DNA from: Butyribacter intestini
GTDB lineage: Bacteria; Bacillota; Clostridia; Lachnospirales; Lachnospiraceae
Direction of reading: 5' to 3'
Assembly: GCA_001414325.1 (NCBI GenBank)
Contig: LLKB01000001.1
Span: 696,437-760,436, forward strand
Length of the DNA stretch: 64,000 bases
The notes under the pieces are model-generated. The model saw only the letters and a list, made by a program, of their open reading frames with translations, was not told the DNA's origin and did not search any database. Position numbers and translations under genes: made by a program. This document shows positions 1-8,188 of this stretch, piece by piece (the first letter of the stretch is position 1; each line of letters begins with the position of its first letter).

Positions 1-2
1 TT

Positions 3-239
3 GAATCAGCAACAAAGGAAGATGAGATTGAGGTCAAGACAGAAACCCTGTCGATTACGGCATCACCTCTTGATGGGGGCTATGTAAAAGCACGTACATC
101 TGACAGCACATCGGCGGCTGCTTATGATGGCTGGTATAAAACAGTATATCTTCCGAAAGCAGTATCTGATGCATCAGGCCAGTCCGACAGTACAAAGGTA
201 TCATCAGCAAAGAACAGTTCTAAGGAGGTCGTATCATGA
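3..239 (+). CDS. phage major tail protein (phi13-like), C-terminal part
   Basis: Partial gene running in from the left edge; 78 codons and a stop are visible in one open frame. The product looks like the end of a siphovirus major tail (tube) protein of the phi13 family: it has a segment of the type PLDGGYVKARTSD followed by YDGWYKTVYLPKA and ends in a Ser/Ala/Lys-rich tail. The tube protein polymerises around the tape measure to form the phage tail shaft. Its TGA stop overlaps the ATG of the next gene, as is usual for translationally coupled tail genes. The family call rests on this short stretch plus the neighbouring chaperone and tape-measure genes; the N-terminus is outside the window. Confidence 0.7.
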   Translation, partial: ESATKEDEIEVKTETLSITASPLDGGYVKARTSDSTSAAAYDGWYKTVYLPKAVSDASGQSDSTKVSSAKNSSKEVVS

Positions 240-613
240 GCCTTATAAAAAATCTTGAAATTGATGGAAAGCAGGTGCCATTCAAGGCATCTGCTGCAAT
301 CCCACGAATTTATCGTATTAAGTTTGGAAGGGATATTTATAAAGACCTGAGTGCCTTGGAGAAGGCTGTAGGAAAAGATAAAGAGGAGAGTTCAAGCCTG
401 GATATGTTTTCACTTGAGATGTTTGAGAATATTGCATATGTTATGGCAAAACACGCAGACCTGGGCATTCCCGATACACCAGAAGAATGGCTTGATGAGT
501 TTAATACATTTTCTATTTATCAGATTCTTCCACAACTTATTGAGTTATGGGGATTGAATGTGAAAACGGATGTTGAAGCTAAAAAAAACTTCGCCCGACA
601 GAGCGTCAGATGA
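236..613 (+). CDS. phage tail assembly chaperone (gpG-like)
   Basis: 125 residues, start ATG overlapping the stop of the major tail gene, with AGGAGG about eight bases upstream. Position (between tube protein and tape measure), size, acidic helical character and the 3' slippery site identify it as the short form of the tail assembly chaperone, equivalent to lambda gpG. Such proteins coat the tape measure until the tube polymerises and are not part of the virion. The zero-frame product ends shortly after the run of eight A residues at 581-588. Most ribosomes should make this form, a minority the longer GT fusion listed separately. Function is inferred from synteny rather than from catalytic motifs. 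Confidence 0.75.
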   Translation: MSLIKNLEIDGKQVPFKASAAIPRIYRIKFGRDIYKDLSALEKAVGKDKEESSSLDMFSLEMFENIAYVMAKHADLGIPDTPEEWLDEFNTFSIYQILPQLIELWGLNVKTDVEAKKNFARQSVR

Positions 614-774
614 CAACACCCTTATTTCTTCTAAGATGTGTGCAGATAGGGTTGTCTATCCGAGACCTTGACCTTCTGACAATAGGGATGGTTAATGATA
701 TGTATGCCGAGAGCAGTAATGATGATTACAAGTATCCAGAAGTTGCAACACAGGAAGATTTCGACAGGTTCTAG
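236..774 (+). CDS. tail assembly chaperone GT fusion made by -1 frameshift
   Basis: Reading the G gene and then slipping back one base at the heptamer A AAA AAC (583-589) opens a second frame that runs to a TAG at 772-774. The predicted fusion is about 179 residues, with 61 residues encoded by the new frame. The new part begins in the region LRPTERQMTTPLFLLRCVQI and continues with a typical T-domain pattern (SIRDLDLLTIGMVNDMY) and a C-terminal acidic and Gln-rich end. Lambda-like phages make G and GT in a fixed ratio, GT recruiting the tube protein to the tape measure. No separate ribosome site precedes the second frame, which supports frameshifting rather than independent translation. Confidence 0.75.
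583..589 (+). promoter_or_regulatory. -1 ribosomal frameshift site A AAA AAC
   Basis: Canonical X XXY YYZ heptamer in the correct zero-frame phase near the 3' end of the tail chaperone gene. The -1 frame downstream encodes the expected T extension to 774. Confidence 0.75.
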
Positions 775-868
775 ATTGAGAAAACAGCCATTTTCTGATA
801 TAATACGGAAAGTGGTTGAAACATTCTCAGCTACAAATCGGAATTTGCACATTATGGAGGAAATTAGA

Positions 869-1204
869 ATGAACATTAATGAATATCAGGAATTGGCAAT
901 GACTACTTTAAATCCTGAACTAAGTAAAAGAGATGTATTAATAAATAGTGTAATGGGCTTATGTGGTGAATCAGGAGAAGCCATTGATATAGTAAAAAAA
1001 TGGATGGCTCAAGGACATGAATTGGACAAGGAACATTTGGCAAAGGAACTCGGAGATGTAGCTTGGTATTTGGCAGAAGCTGCGACAGCACTAGATATAT
1101 CTCTTGAAGATATTTTTCAAGCAAATATTGATAAATTAAAGATGAGATATCCAGACGGATTTGAAACAAAAAAATCTTTAGTGCGCCTAAAAGGAGATAT
1201 ATAA
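869..1204 (+). CDS. MazG-like nucleotide pyrophosphohydrolase
   Basis: 111 residues from ATG 869, chosen because GGAGG lies at 856-860; the frame is open further upstream but without a better site. The helical sequence has the MazG/dUTPase-like pattern: a region GLCGESGEAIDIVKK (acidic metal ligands in E-x2-E) and a later block KELGDVAWYLAEAA (second E-x2-D pair). Members hydrolyse nucleoside triphosphates to monophosphates and pyrophosphate, and phage-borne ones are thought to alter host nucleotide or (p)ppGpp pools. It sits between the chaperone and the tape measure, where tail operons normally have nothing, and is followed by two terminators, so it behaves like a moron gene inserted in the tail operon. 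Substrate is unknown. Confidence 0.8.
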   Translation: MNINEYQELAMTTLNPELSKRDVLINSVMGLCGESGEAIDIVKKWMAQGHELDKEHLAKELGDVAWYLAEAATALDISLEDIFQANIDKLKMRYPDGFETKKSLVRLKGDI

Positions 1205-1245
1205 CTTCAAGTTTGTCGGAGTGAAAATTAATAATTTACATAGAA

Positions 1246-1273
1246 ACATCTGTCAGAAATGGCAGGTGTTTTT
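1246..1273 (+). terminator. Rho-independent terminator after the MazG gene
   Basis: ACATCTGTC at 1246-1254 pairs with GGCAGGTGT at 1261-1269 (two G-T pairs), six-base loop, followed by a T run. Confidence 0.75.
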
Positions 1274-1283
1274 CTTTTGTTAC

Positions 1284-1306
1284 GGAGCAGAAATGCTCCT
1301 TTTTTT
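1284..1306 (+). terminator. second terminator before the tape measure gene
   Basis: GGAGCA, GAAA loop, TGCTCC, then seven T. A stable small hairpin 28 bases before the tape-measure start codon. Confidence 0.7.
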
Positions 1307-1333
1307 ATACCCATTTTTAGGAGGTGAGAATTC

Positions 1334-4033
1334 ATGGCAAGCCGTATTCAGGGAATTACCGTAGAAATCGGTGGTGATACAACCAAATTGCAGAATGCCC
1401 TTAAGGGTGTGAACGGACAGATAAAATCCACCCAATCACAGCTGAAGGATGTAAACAAACTGCTGAAACTGGATCCGGGCAACACAGAGCTGATTGCACA
1501 GAAACACAAGCTGCTTTCAGAGGCTGTTAGTGAGACAAAAGAAAAACTGGCAACCTTAAAGACGGCAGCGGAACAGGCAAACACGGTGCTTGCCAATGGT
1601 GAAATCTCCAAAGAGCAGTACGATGCATTGCAGAGGGAAATCGTAGAAACGGAGCAGGACTTAAAAAATCTGGAAACACAGGCGAACCAGTCGGCAACGG
1701 CAGTTCAGAAGATAGCTGCATCCGGGGAAAAGTTAAAAACGGTCGGTAACAACATATCGTCTGCCGGACAGAAACTTCTTCCCGTGACAGGGGCAGTAGC
1801 GGGACTTGGCACGGCGGCTGTTACAACGGCAGCAAACTTTGAATCCTCCATGTCACAGGTACAGGCTACGATGGGAATCACGAAAGATTCCATGTCAACG
1901 GTTGACGGGCAGTCTGTTAATACGATGGACACCCTTTCCAAACTGGCAAAGAAGATGGGCGCAGAGACGGCATTTTCTGCAAGTGAGTGTGCAGAAGCAT
2001 TAAACTATCTCGCACTTGCTGGATATGACACGGAGCAGATGTGCGATACTCTGCCGACTGTACTCAATCTTGCAGCAGCCGGAGATATTGCACTTGCCGA
2101 TGCTTCTGATATGGTAACGGATGCGATGTCAGCTCTTGGGATGGGAGTTGATGAGGCAGGAAAGATGGTAGACCAGATGGCAAAGACGGCATCTACTACG
2201 AATACATCCGTGGCACAGTTAGGGGAAGGTATCCTTACCATCGGTGCAACAGCCAAATCCATCAAGGGTGGTACGGCAGAGCTTAATACGGCACTCGGCA
2301 TCCTTGCCAATAATGGTATCAAGGGTGCAGAGGGTGGTACGCACCTAAGAAACATCATCCTGTCTTTGCAGAATCCTACGGATAAGGCTGCCATTGCGAT
2401 GGAAGAACTGGGACTGCAGGTTTATGATTCCGAAGGAAACATGAGGAGCATGAATGATATTCTGGGTGACCTGAATTCAGGAATGGATGGAATGACCTCT
2501 GCCGAGAAATCAAATATCATCGGCAGGATATTTAATAAAACCGACCTGTCATCCGTGAACGCACTGCTTGCCAATACGGGAAGTACATGGGATGACCTTC
2601 AGCAGTCTATTGCAGACAGCGGGGGTGCTGCCGGACAGATGGCAGATACACAGCTTGATAACCTGCAGGGACAGATCACCATATTGAAATCCGCATTAGA
2701 GGGACTTGCCATTTCATTCGGAGAACTTCTGATGCCTGCCATAAAACAGATTGTTGGATGGGTACAGTCATTTGTTGATGTATTAAACGGACTGGATGAC
2801 GGGACAAAGAAAACGATTGTCACAATTGCACTTATCGTGGCTGCCCTTGCCCCGGTTCTTATCATTGTCGGAAAAGTCATCTCAGCTGTTGGAACGATCA
2901 TGACCATTGTTCCAAAGATTGCCGGAGTCATCAATACAGTTAAGGGGGCATTTGCAGCACTGAATACGACAATGCTTGCAAATCCTATCGTTCTTATTAT
3001 TGCAGCCATAGCAGCACTTGTGGCTACCTTTATTTATCTCTGGAATAACTGTGACGGTTTCCGTCAGTTCTGGATTGACCTTTGGGAGAATGTGAAACAG
3101 GTTGCTGTTACAGTATGGAATGCAATAAAATCATTCCTCTCGACAGCATGGGAAGCAATAAAGACTACGGCAGCAACCGTGTTTGGGGCAATCAAGTCAT
3201 TTTTCACAACCATATGGGACGGCATAAAACTTGTGTTCACCACGGTGCTTGAAGTGATAAAGACAGTGATTGTGACCTATTTTACCATCTACAAAACAGT
3301 GATCACGACAGTATTTAATGCAGTCAAACTTGTGGTGACAACCGTGTGGAATGCAATCAAGACCGTGATAACCACGGTTGTGACAGCAATCCAGACTTTT
3401 ATTACGACAGCATGGAATACGATAAAGACAATCGTGACCACGGTGGTGAATGGAATAAAGACGGCGGTTTCCGGTGCCTTTACTGCGATGTGGACCGGCA
3501 TAAAGACAACCATAGGAAATATTGTTACAACGATAAAAACAGGATTTGGCACAGCAGTTTCTTTTATCACGGGACTTGCACAGTCTGCGGTCAAGTGGGG
3601 AACAGACATTATTGACGGAATCGTAAACGGCATCAAAAAGTGCATCGGCAAGGTTAAGGATGCCGTATCCAATGTGGCAGAGACGATAAAGTCTTATCTG
3701 CATTTCTCCGTGCCGGATGAAGGACCACTTACTGATTATGAGTCATGGATGCCGGATTTCATGGGCGGACTGGCTGAAGGAATAGAAAAGAGCAGGGGAC
3801 TTGTAACAAAGGAAATCGAGAAACTGACGGATACCATGAATCTTGAAAATATGGTGCCGGATATGGATGCAAGCCTGAATGCCACTGTCGGAGGAAATGC
3901 TTCTTACGGGCAGAACGGTACGGTAAAACTTAACCAGCCGATCATGCTGGACGGAAGGGTGATCACGACACTTGTGTCACAGATACAGTATTCCAATGGT
4001 CAGGCATCCATGAGAAATCTTGGAATAAGTTAG
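1334..4033 (+). CDS. phage tail tape measure protein
   Basis: 899 residues, ATG preceded by AGGAGGTGAG. The N-terminal 120 residues are charged and coiled-coil forming (repeated LK/LE heptads). Residues about 160-430 match the TP901-type tape measure core region. A long hydrophobic stretch lies at about 494-570, with several membrane-length segments, and residues about 590-720 are a degenerate repeat of the type VWNAIKTVITTV in which every eleven or so residues carry Trp/Ile/Thr. This order (coiled coil, core, hydrophobic segments, repeats) is characteristic. The protein sets tail length and passes to the host envelope during DNA ejection. With about 900 residues, a tail of roughly 130 nm would be expected from the usual 1.5 A per residue rule; this is an estimate. 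Confidence 0.92.
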   Translation: MASRIQGITVEIGGDTTKLQNALKGVNGQIKSTQSQLKDVNKLLKLDPGNTELIAQKHKLLSEAVSETKEKLATLKTAAEQANTVLANGEISKEQYDALQREIVETEQDLKNLETQANQSATAVQKIAASGEKLKTVGNNISSAGQKLLPVTGAVAGLGTAAVTTAANFESSMSQVQATMGITKDSMSTVDGQSVNTMDTLSKLAKKMGAETAFSASECAEALNYLALAGYDTEQMCDTLPTVLNLAAAGDIALADASDMVTDAMSALGMGVDEAGKMVDQMAKTASTTNTSVAQLGEGILTIGATAKSIKGGTAELNTALGILANNGIKGAEGGTHLRNIILSLQNPTDKAAIAMEELGLQVYDSEGNMRSMNDILGDLNSGMDGMTSAEKSNIIGRIFNKTDLSSVNALLANTGSTWDDLQQSIADSGGAAGQMADTQLDNLQGQITILKSALEGLAISFGELLMPAIKQIVGWVQSFVDVLNGLDDGTKKTIVTIALIVAALAPVLIIVGKVISAVGTIMTIVPKIAGVINTVKGAFAALNTTMLANPIVLIIAAIAALVATFIYLWNNCDGFRQFWIDLWENVKQVAVTVWNAIKSFLSTAWEAIKTTAATVFGAIKSFFTTIWDGIKLVFTTVLEVIKTVIVTYFTIYKTVITTVFNAVKLVVTTVWNAIKTVITTVVTAIQTFITTAWNTIKTIVTTVVNGIKTAVSGAFTAMWTGIKTTIGNIVTTIKTGFGTAVSFITGLAQSAVKWGTDIIDGIVNGIKKCIGKVKDAVSNVAETIKSYLHFSVPDEGPLTDYESWMPDFMGGLAEGIEKSRGLVTKEIEKLTDTMNLENMVPDMDASLNATVGGNASYGQNGTVKLNQPIMLDGRVITTLVSQIQYSNGQASMRNLGIS

Positions 4034-4045
4034 GAGGTGCAGACA

Positions 4046-5544
4046 GTGTCAAAAACTGTAGACGGGGTGGTTTATTACACCGTAAGATTTTTAAATTATG
4101 CAGGGACTGACCTGCTCGGCACCTGTGATGTGGAAGCAGGCGGTGATGCCACAGACCTTGCACCACAGCCGGAAGTAATAGAGGGCATGGTGTTTAACGG
4201 ATGGAATGTGGATATCACAAAAGTGATGGAGGACATGACAGTCCGTCCGACCTATAAGAGCGAAAGCATTTATTATACAGTCAATTTCCTTAACTATGCA
4301 GGGGACGATTATCTTTCTACCCAGAAAGTAAAGGAAGGGGAAAATGCAGTTCCTCCGTCCCCGGAAAAGATCAGGGGATTGTTTTTTATAGGGTGGAATA
4401 CATCTTTTACGGATATTCATGAGGATAAGACCATCCGTCCGAGATACAGGGAGATACCTCCGCACCCGGTATTGAATTTTTATAAAAAGACAAAAGGGAA
4501 TACTTCGGGAGAGTTTATCCGTTCTTACTCTGCCGTCAATGCCTGCAGCATTACGGCAAAACTGGACGGGGAATGCACAATGTCCTTTAAGATGCTGACG
4601 AGGAAGATAGATTCTTTTGTTGATGTAAAATGCATTGCAGAACTGGACGGACTTGTGTTTAACATTACGAATGTGAAAAAAAGTATATCAAGTGGTGTAT
4701 GTTATACCGAGATGGAATGTGAACACATTTCATATATCCTGAATGACGATGAATATAAGGTAACTGCTTTTGACATGACGGGTACTCCAAGGCAGATATT
4801 GTGGGCGCTGCTTGAAGGAACACCATTCAGTGTCGGAACGGTGGACATAGAAAAGAAGGTAACACTCAGGGTAAATACAGAAGCAACAAGACGTGCCTGT
4901 GTGATGCAGCTGCTTGCCCTTGTAAAAGGGGAAATTGAATATTACGGATACGCTATCGGCATCCGTAAGCACAGGGGAAACAGCCAGACAGTGGATATCA
5001 TGAAACGGAAAATGTCAAGGATATCAGTTATTCCTATAATGCAACGGAACAGAGGTACAGTTATTCCGTTGACCTGTACAGAAAAGGAAATGTTGACCTT
5101 GGGGATGAACTGCTTCTTGATTTTAAGCCATTATCCATATACAGGCAGAAGCGTGTGGTCGGCATGGAGTGGAATCCGTTCAACTATAATGAGGTGAGCA
5201 TTACGATTGGTGCTTATATACCGACCATCAATGATTCGCTTTATTCTGTTGTTACAAGCGTGGAAGATATCAGAAATACCACGGCAAAATACACGGTGGA
5301 ATTTGGGGAGATCATCGGAAACGGCTCTTTTTATTTTACAAGGGCATATAATGACAGACCATATTTTCAGTACCAGACAAATGATGGGAAGACACCGACA
5401 GTAACGCTGACTAAGAAATCCGGCAGTGCATTTGCTTCTTATGTCGGTGCATCCATATCCGGGGTTTCTTCCTCAACGAGAACGGTCATTGCATTTTACT
5501 GTACCGTGCCGGATGAAACAGAAGATGAGGAAGATACGGATTAA
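4046..5544 (+). pseudogene. tail protein with two InlB-like repeats, broken by a one-base frameshift
   Basis: Best start is GTG 4046, eight bases after AGGAGG (4032-4037); a GTG at 4037 lies inside the ribosome site. Residues about 8-68 and 74-134 are two copies of an InlB B-repeat-like unit (pattern YYTV.FLNYAG.D...F.GW), then comes a tail-protein body of Tal/distal-tail character. The frame runs to 5197, but from about 5003 on the coherent protein continues in the -1 frame (NVKDISYSYNATEQRYSYSV and onward), without stops, to 5544. One additional A in the AAA run at 5003-5005 would rejoin both parts into about 500 residues. This may be a true mutation that disables the prophage tail, a sequencing error in a homopolymer, or a frameshift site. 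Probable role: tail tip or host-binding protein. Confidence 0.7.
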
Positions 5545-5558
5545 GGAGGTGCTTTCGG

Positions 5559-7565
5559 ATGGCTGTGTTCAGCGGGGATAAGTATAAAAAGGCTTCATCG
5601 GATGCACTTGCATTTATAAAGAGACAGCTTGATGTAAATAACTTCAAGTGTCAGATAACATTCGACAAGGAATACGATGACAGTTATTCCGGGGATATCG
5701 TCTGGGGATATGTGACAGGGATATCCGTTGAGGAAGATCAGGTAAGGGCGAAATACATCTCGCCATCCACTTATTATGATTTTAACTATAAGGGAAAGGT
5801 TACCGGGACTGCAAGGAATCTTTCGGATTTCAGTGATTATGCTGTGAATGTTTATGTTGTTCATGATGCCGATTACAAGGTGATTACCTGTCCTATCAAA
5901 GCAGACGGGACATGGGAGTCTGCAATGACATACAGGGAAACTTACAAATCTGATGAAGGAAGTAAGACCGTGACCTATCCGCTTGATATAACGGTAGGTG
6001 AGGGGATTAAAGAGTTCCGTCTTGCCCAAGGCATAAAAGGGAAATGGGAACAGATTTCATCCTCAGATGAGGTGACGGTTGAAAGATATGTGTATGATGC
6101 AGATACAGAGATAAAAGCCGAAGATGGCGGGTATGGATACAGTTATTTTGAGTACTTCACCGTAAGGCTTTACAGTTATTCGGATGCGGAGTACATCAAT
6201 GATATCTGTAAGATATGGAACTGTGGCGGTGGAAAATATATGTGGTATACAAATAAAGTTGCGACAGGGCATAAGATTGGAAAGGTCATGCAGCAGGTAT
6301 GGAGGGATGGTGCGGTTGCATTTGATGCTGTCGGCATAGCAGGTGCTGTTATGAACTTGCAAAAAGGCAGACTTCCGGCATCGTTCCTTATTCCGACAGA
6401 TGACCCTCAGTATAATAAGGACGGATCCAATGCCCTCGGTGCATATGGTTATATGCTGAATTCCAGAACATGGGCATACGATGTGGGACTTTCATTACTG
6501 GTATTTACCACAAGCGGTGATTATGGTATCTGCAAAGAAATGCTGAAACGGATGCGGTATGAGCAGAACGATGACGGGAGTTTCAATTTTTCCTATGATA
6601 TTTATATCGGACAGTTGTTTGACGGATATGTAAGAACCGGGGCAATGGGATGGCTGGTGTGGGGAGCCTGTTATTACACGATGGAAAGCGGGGACAGGGA
6701 TTTTGTGAAGATGATAAAAAAAGCCGGGGACTGGCTCGTGTCAAAACAGGTCACGGATTCATCCGATCCACGATATGGACTTATGACAGGAGGTTACGGC
6801 AGTTACAACATGGAGGATTATTCTTATTCCGGTGAGGAGATAGAATGGTGTTCCGTGGAACACCAGTGTTCAGCATTACAGGCACTTGAGGGATGTTCCC
6901 TTGTTCTGAAAAATAAAAAATACAAGGAAGCAGCAGAACTTGTCCGGGACAGTCTTTTTCTAAAATGCTACGACATGGAGAATGGACGGTTCTTTCAGGG
7001 CATCAACGGAGGAGTGCCGGATAAGGCATGGGCGCTTGACTGTACCACATGGGCAGGAACACTTATCTTCTCCGTGGTGCATTCATCAACGGCAGAAGCG
7101 TGTCTTGAAACTGCAAGGAGTGTGTATCTTACGAAGGATAAGAAGATCATACAGAGGAGGGAGAAAGATTATTATAATACGGCATATTCAGACGATGAAA
7201 CATTTTCTGGATTCAAGCCGTACAGTGATAAGACGGCTGATTATAAAGGTGCGCCGGATATTGTCTGGACGGAAGGAACACTTGGGTATTCCACGCTTGC
7301 CTATGTACTGGGGAACATGGATGAGGCAAAGAAATATGTGGATGAGTGCATCAGACTGCAGAACTGTGACGGGAGTACGGGCGGCGTGATATATACGACA
7401 GCCACCTATGGAATGTTACCGTGGGAGTTTCATGTATGGGAAAGCGTGGTATCATCGTCATGGCTGTATCTTGTCATTAATAATCCCGATGTTCTTTTTC
7501 CAAGAACACTCAGACAGGTCTATTATATGGCTAAGATAAATAATGTTCACGATGAAAGAAAATAG
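5559..7565 (+). CDS. phage tail-tip protein with a glycosidase-like helical domain
   Basis: 668 residues, ATG preceded by AAGGAGGTGC, immediately after the frameshifted tail gene. The first 230 residues look like a tail attachment and beta-rich portion. From about 240 on the chain is rich in Trp, Tyr and Gly in a repeating pattern (for example TWAYDVGLSLLVF, GAMGWLVWGACYY, HQCSALQALEGC, TWAGTLIFSVVH, WTEGTLGYSTLAYVLGN, WEFHVWESVVSSSWLYL) that resembles an alpha/alpha six-hairpin toroid such as those of polysaccharide hydrolases and lyases. I infer a receptor-binding or cell-surface polysaccharide-degrading role. Catalytic residues cannot be assigned by eye, so enzymatic activity is unproven. 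Confidence 0.55.
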   Translation: MAVFSGDKYKKASSDALAFIKRQLDVNNFKCQITFDKEYDDSYSGDIVWGYVTGISVEEDQVRAKYISPSTYYDFNYKGKVTGTARNLSDFSDYAVNVYVVHDADYKVITCPIKADGTWESAMTYRETYKSDEGSKTVTYPLDITVGEGIKEFRLAQGIKGKWEQISSSDEVTVERYVYDADTEIKAEDGGYGYSYFEYFTVRLYSYSDAEYINDICKIWNCGGGKYMWYTNKVATGHKIGKVMQQVWRDGAVAFDAVGIAGAVMNLQKGRLPASFLIPTDDPQYNKDGSNALGAYGYMLNSRTWAYDVGLSLLVFTTSGDYGICKEMLKRMRYEQNDDGSFNFSYDIYIGQLFDGYVRTGAMGWLVWGACYYTMESGDRDFVKMIKKAGDWLVSKQVTDSSDPRYGLMTGGYGSYNMEDYSYSGEEIEWCSVEHQCSALQALEGCSLVLKNKKYKEAAELVRDSLFLKCYDMENGRFFQGINGGVPDKAWALDCTTWAGTLIFSVVHSSTAEACLETARSVYLTKDKKIIQRREKDYYNTAYSDDETFSGFKPYSDKTADYKGAPDIVWTEGTLGYSTLAYVLGNMDEAKKYVDECIRLQNCDGSTGGVIYTTATYGMLPWEFHVWESVVSSSWLYLVINNPDVLFPRTLRQVYYMAKINNVHDERK

Positions 7566-7584
7566 AATAAACAATTTCGGAACC

Positions 7585-7617
7585 AAGCAGTTATCCATAA
7601 TGGGTAGCTGCTTTTTT
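7585..7617 (+). terminator. Rho-independent terminator after tail module
   Basis: Twelve-pair stem 7585-7596 with 7602-7613, loop ATAAT, followed by six T. It separates tail genes from the lysis genes. Confidence 0.8.
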
Positions 7618-7647
7618 CATATAAAAATTTATAAGGAGGACAAGACA

Positions 7648-8067
7648 ATGAAGGAATTCTGGAACGCAGTACAGTTCGTATTTACGGCTGTAGGTGGATG
7701 GCTTGGTTACTTTTTGGGAGGATGTGACGGTTTGTTATATGCATTGCTTGCTTTTGTGGTGATCGACTACATAACCGGTGTTATGTGCGCGATAAACGAC
7801 AAAGCGCTATCAAGTGAAGTGGGCTTTCGTGGGATTTGCAGAAAGGTACTGATCTTCTTATTGGTAGGGATTGCAAACATCCTGGATGTCCATGTGATTG
7901 GTACCGGAAGTGTTCTAAGAACAGCAGTTATTTTCTTTTATATTTCCAATGAAGGCGTGAGCCTTTTAGAAAATGCTGCCCATTTAGGATTGCCGGTTCC
8001 ACAGAAAATCAAAGCAGTATTAGAGCAGTTGCACGAGCGTGCAGAAGATGATGACAAGTCCAGCTAA
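7648..8067 (+). CDS. phage holin (toxin secretion/lysis type)
   Basis: 139 residues from ATG 7648, placed nine bases after AAGGAGG; an in-frame extension upstream overlaps the terminator and lacks a ribosome site. Four hydrophobic segments are visible: about 8-30, 33-53, 70-88 and 93-110, including the segment YALLAFVVIDYITGVM, typical of the phage holin/TcdE-like family. The C-terminus is short and charged (RAEDDDKSS). Holins open the membrane at a set time so that the lysozyme can reach the cell wall. The gene is followed at once by the IS110 element; the lysozyme gene lies beyond it, so the original holin-lysozyme pair has been split. Confidence 0.85.
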   Translation: MKEFWNAVQFVFTAVGGWLGYFLGGCDGLLYALLAFVVIDYITGVMCAINDKALSSEVGFRGICRKVLIFLLVGIANILDVHVIGTGSVLRTAVIFFYISNEGVSLLENAAHLGLPVPQKIKAVLEQLHERAEDDDKSS

Positions 8068-8188
8068 TAAATGTCAATAGTTAGATGTGAAAAAAATTAT
8101 TTTGTTTTTTGACTAAAAAAGGGCGGACTTTCCCCTTGGTGAAAATATCGTTTTTTGAAAGATATTGATTCATTGGGTTCATAGTATT

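Noticed and set aside
695-868. Extended N-terminus of the MazG-like gene
   Set aside because: The upstream part overlaps the T frame of the tail chaperone; ATG 869 has GGAGG and starts the conserved domain.
3197-3703. Long minus-strand open frames opposite the tape measure gene
   Set aside because: Shadow of the repetitive tape-measure coding sequence; composition (His/Cys/Tyr-rich) unlike protein, no start signals.
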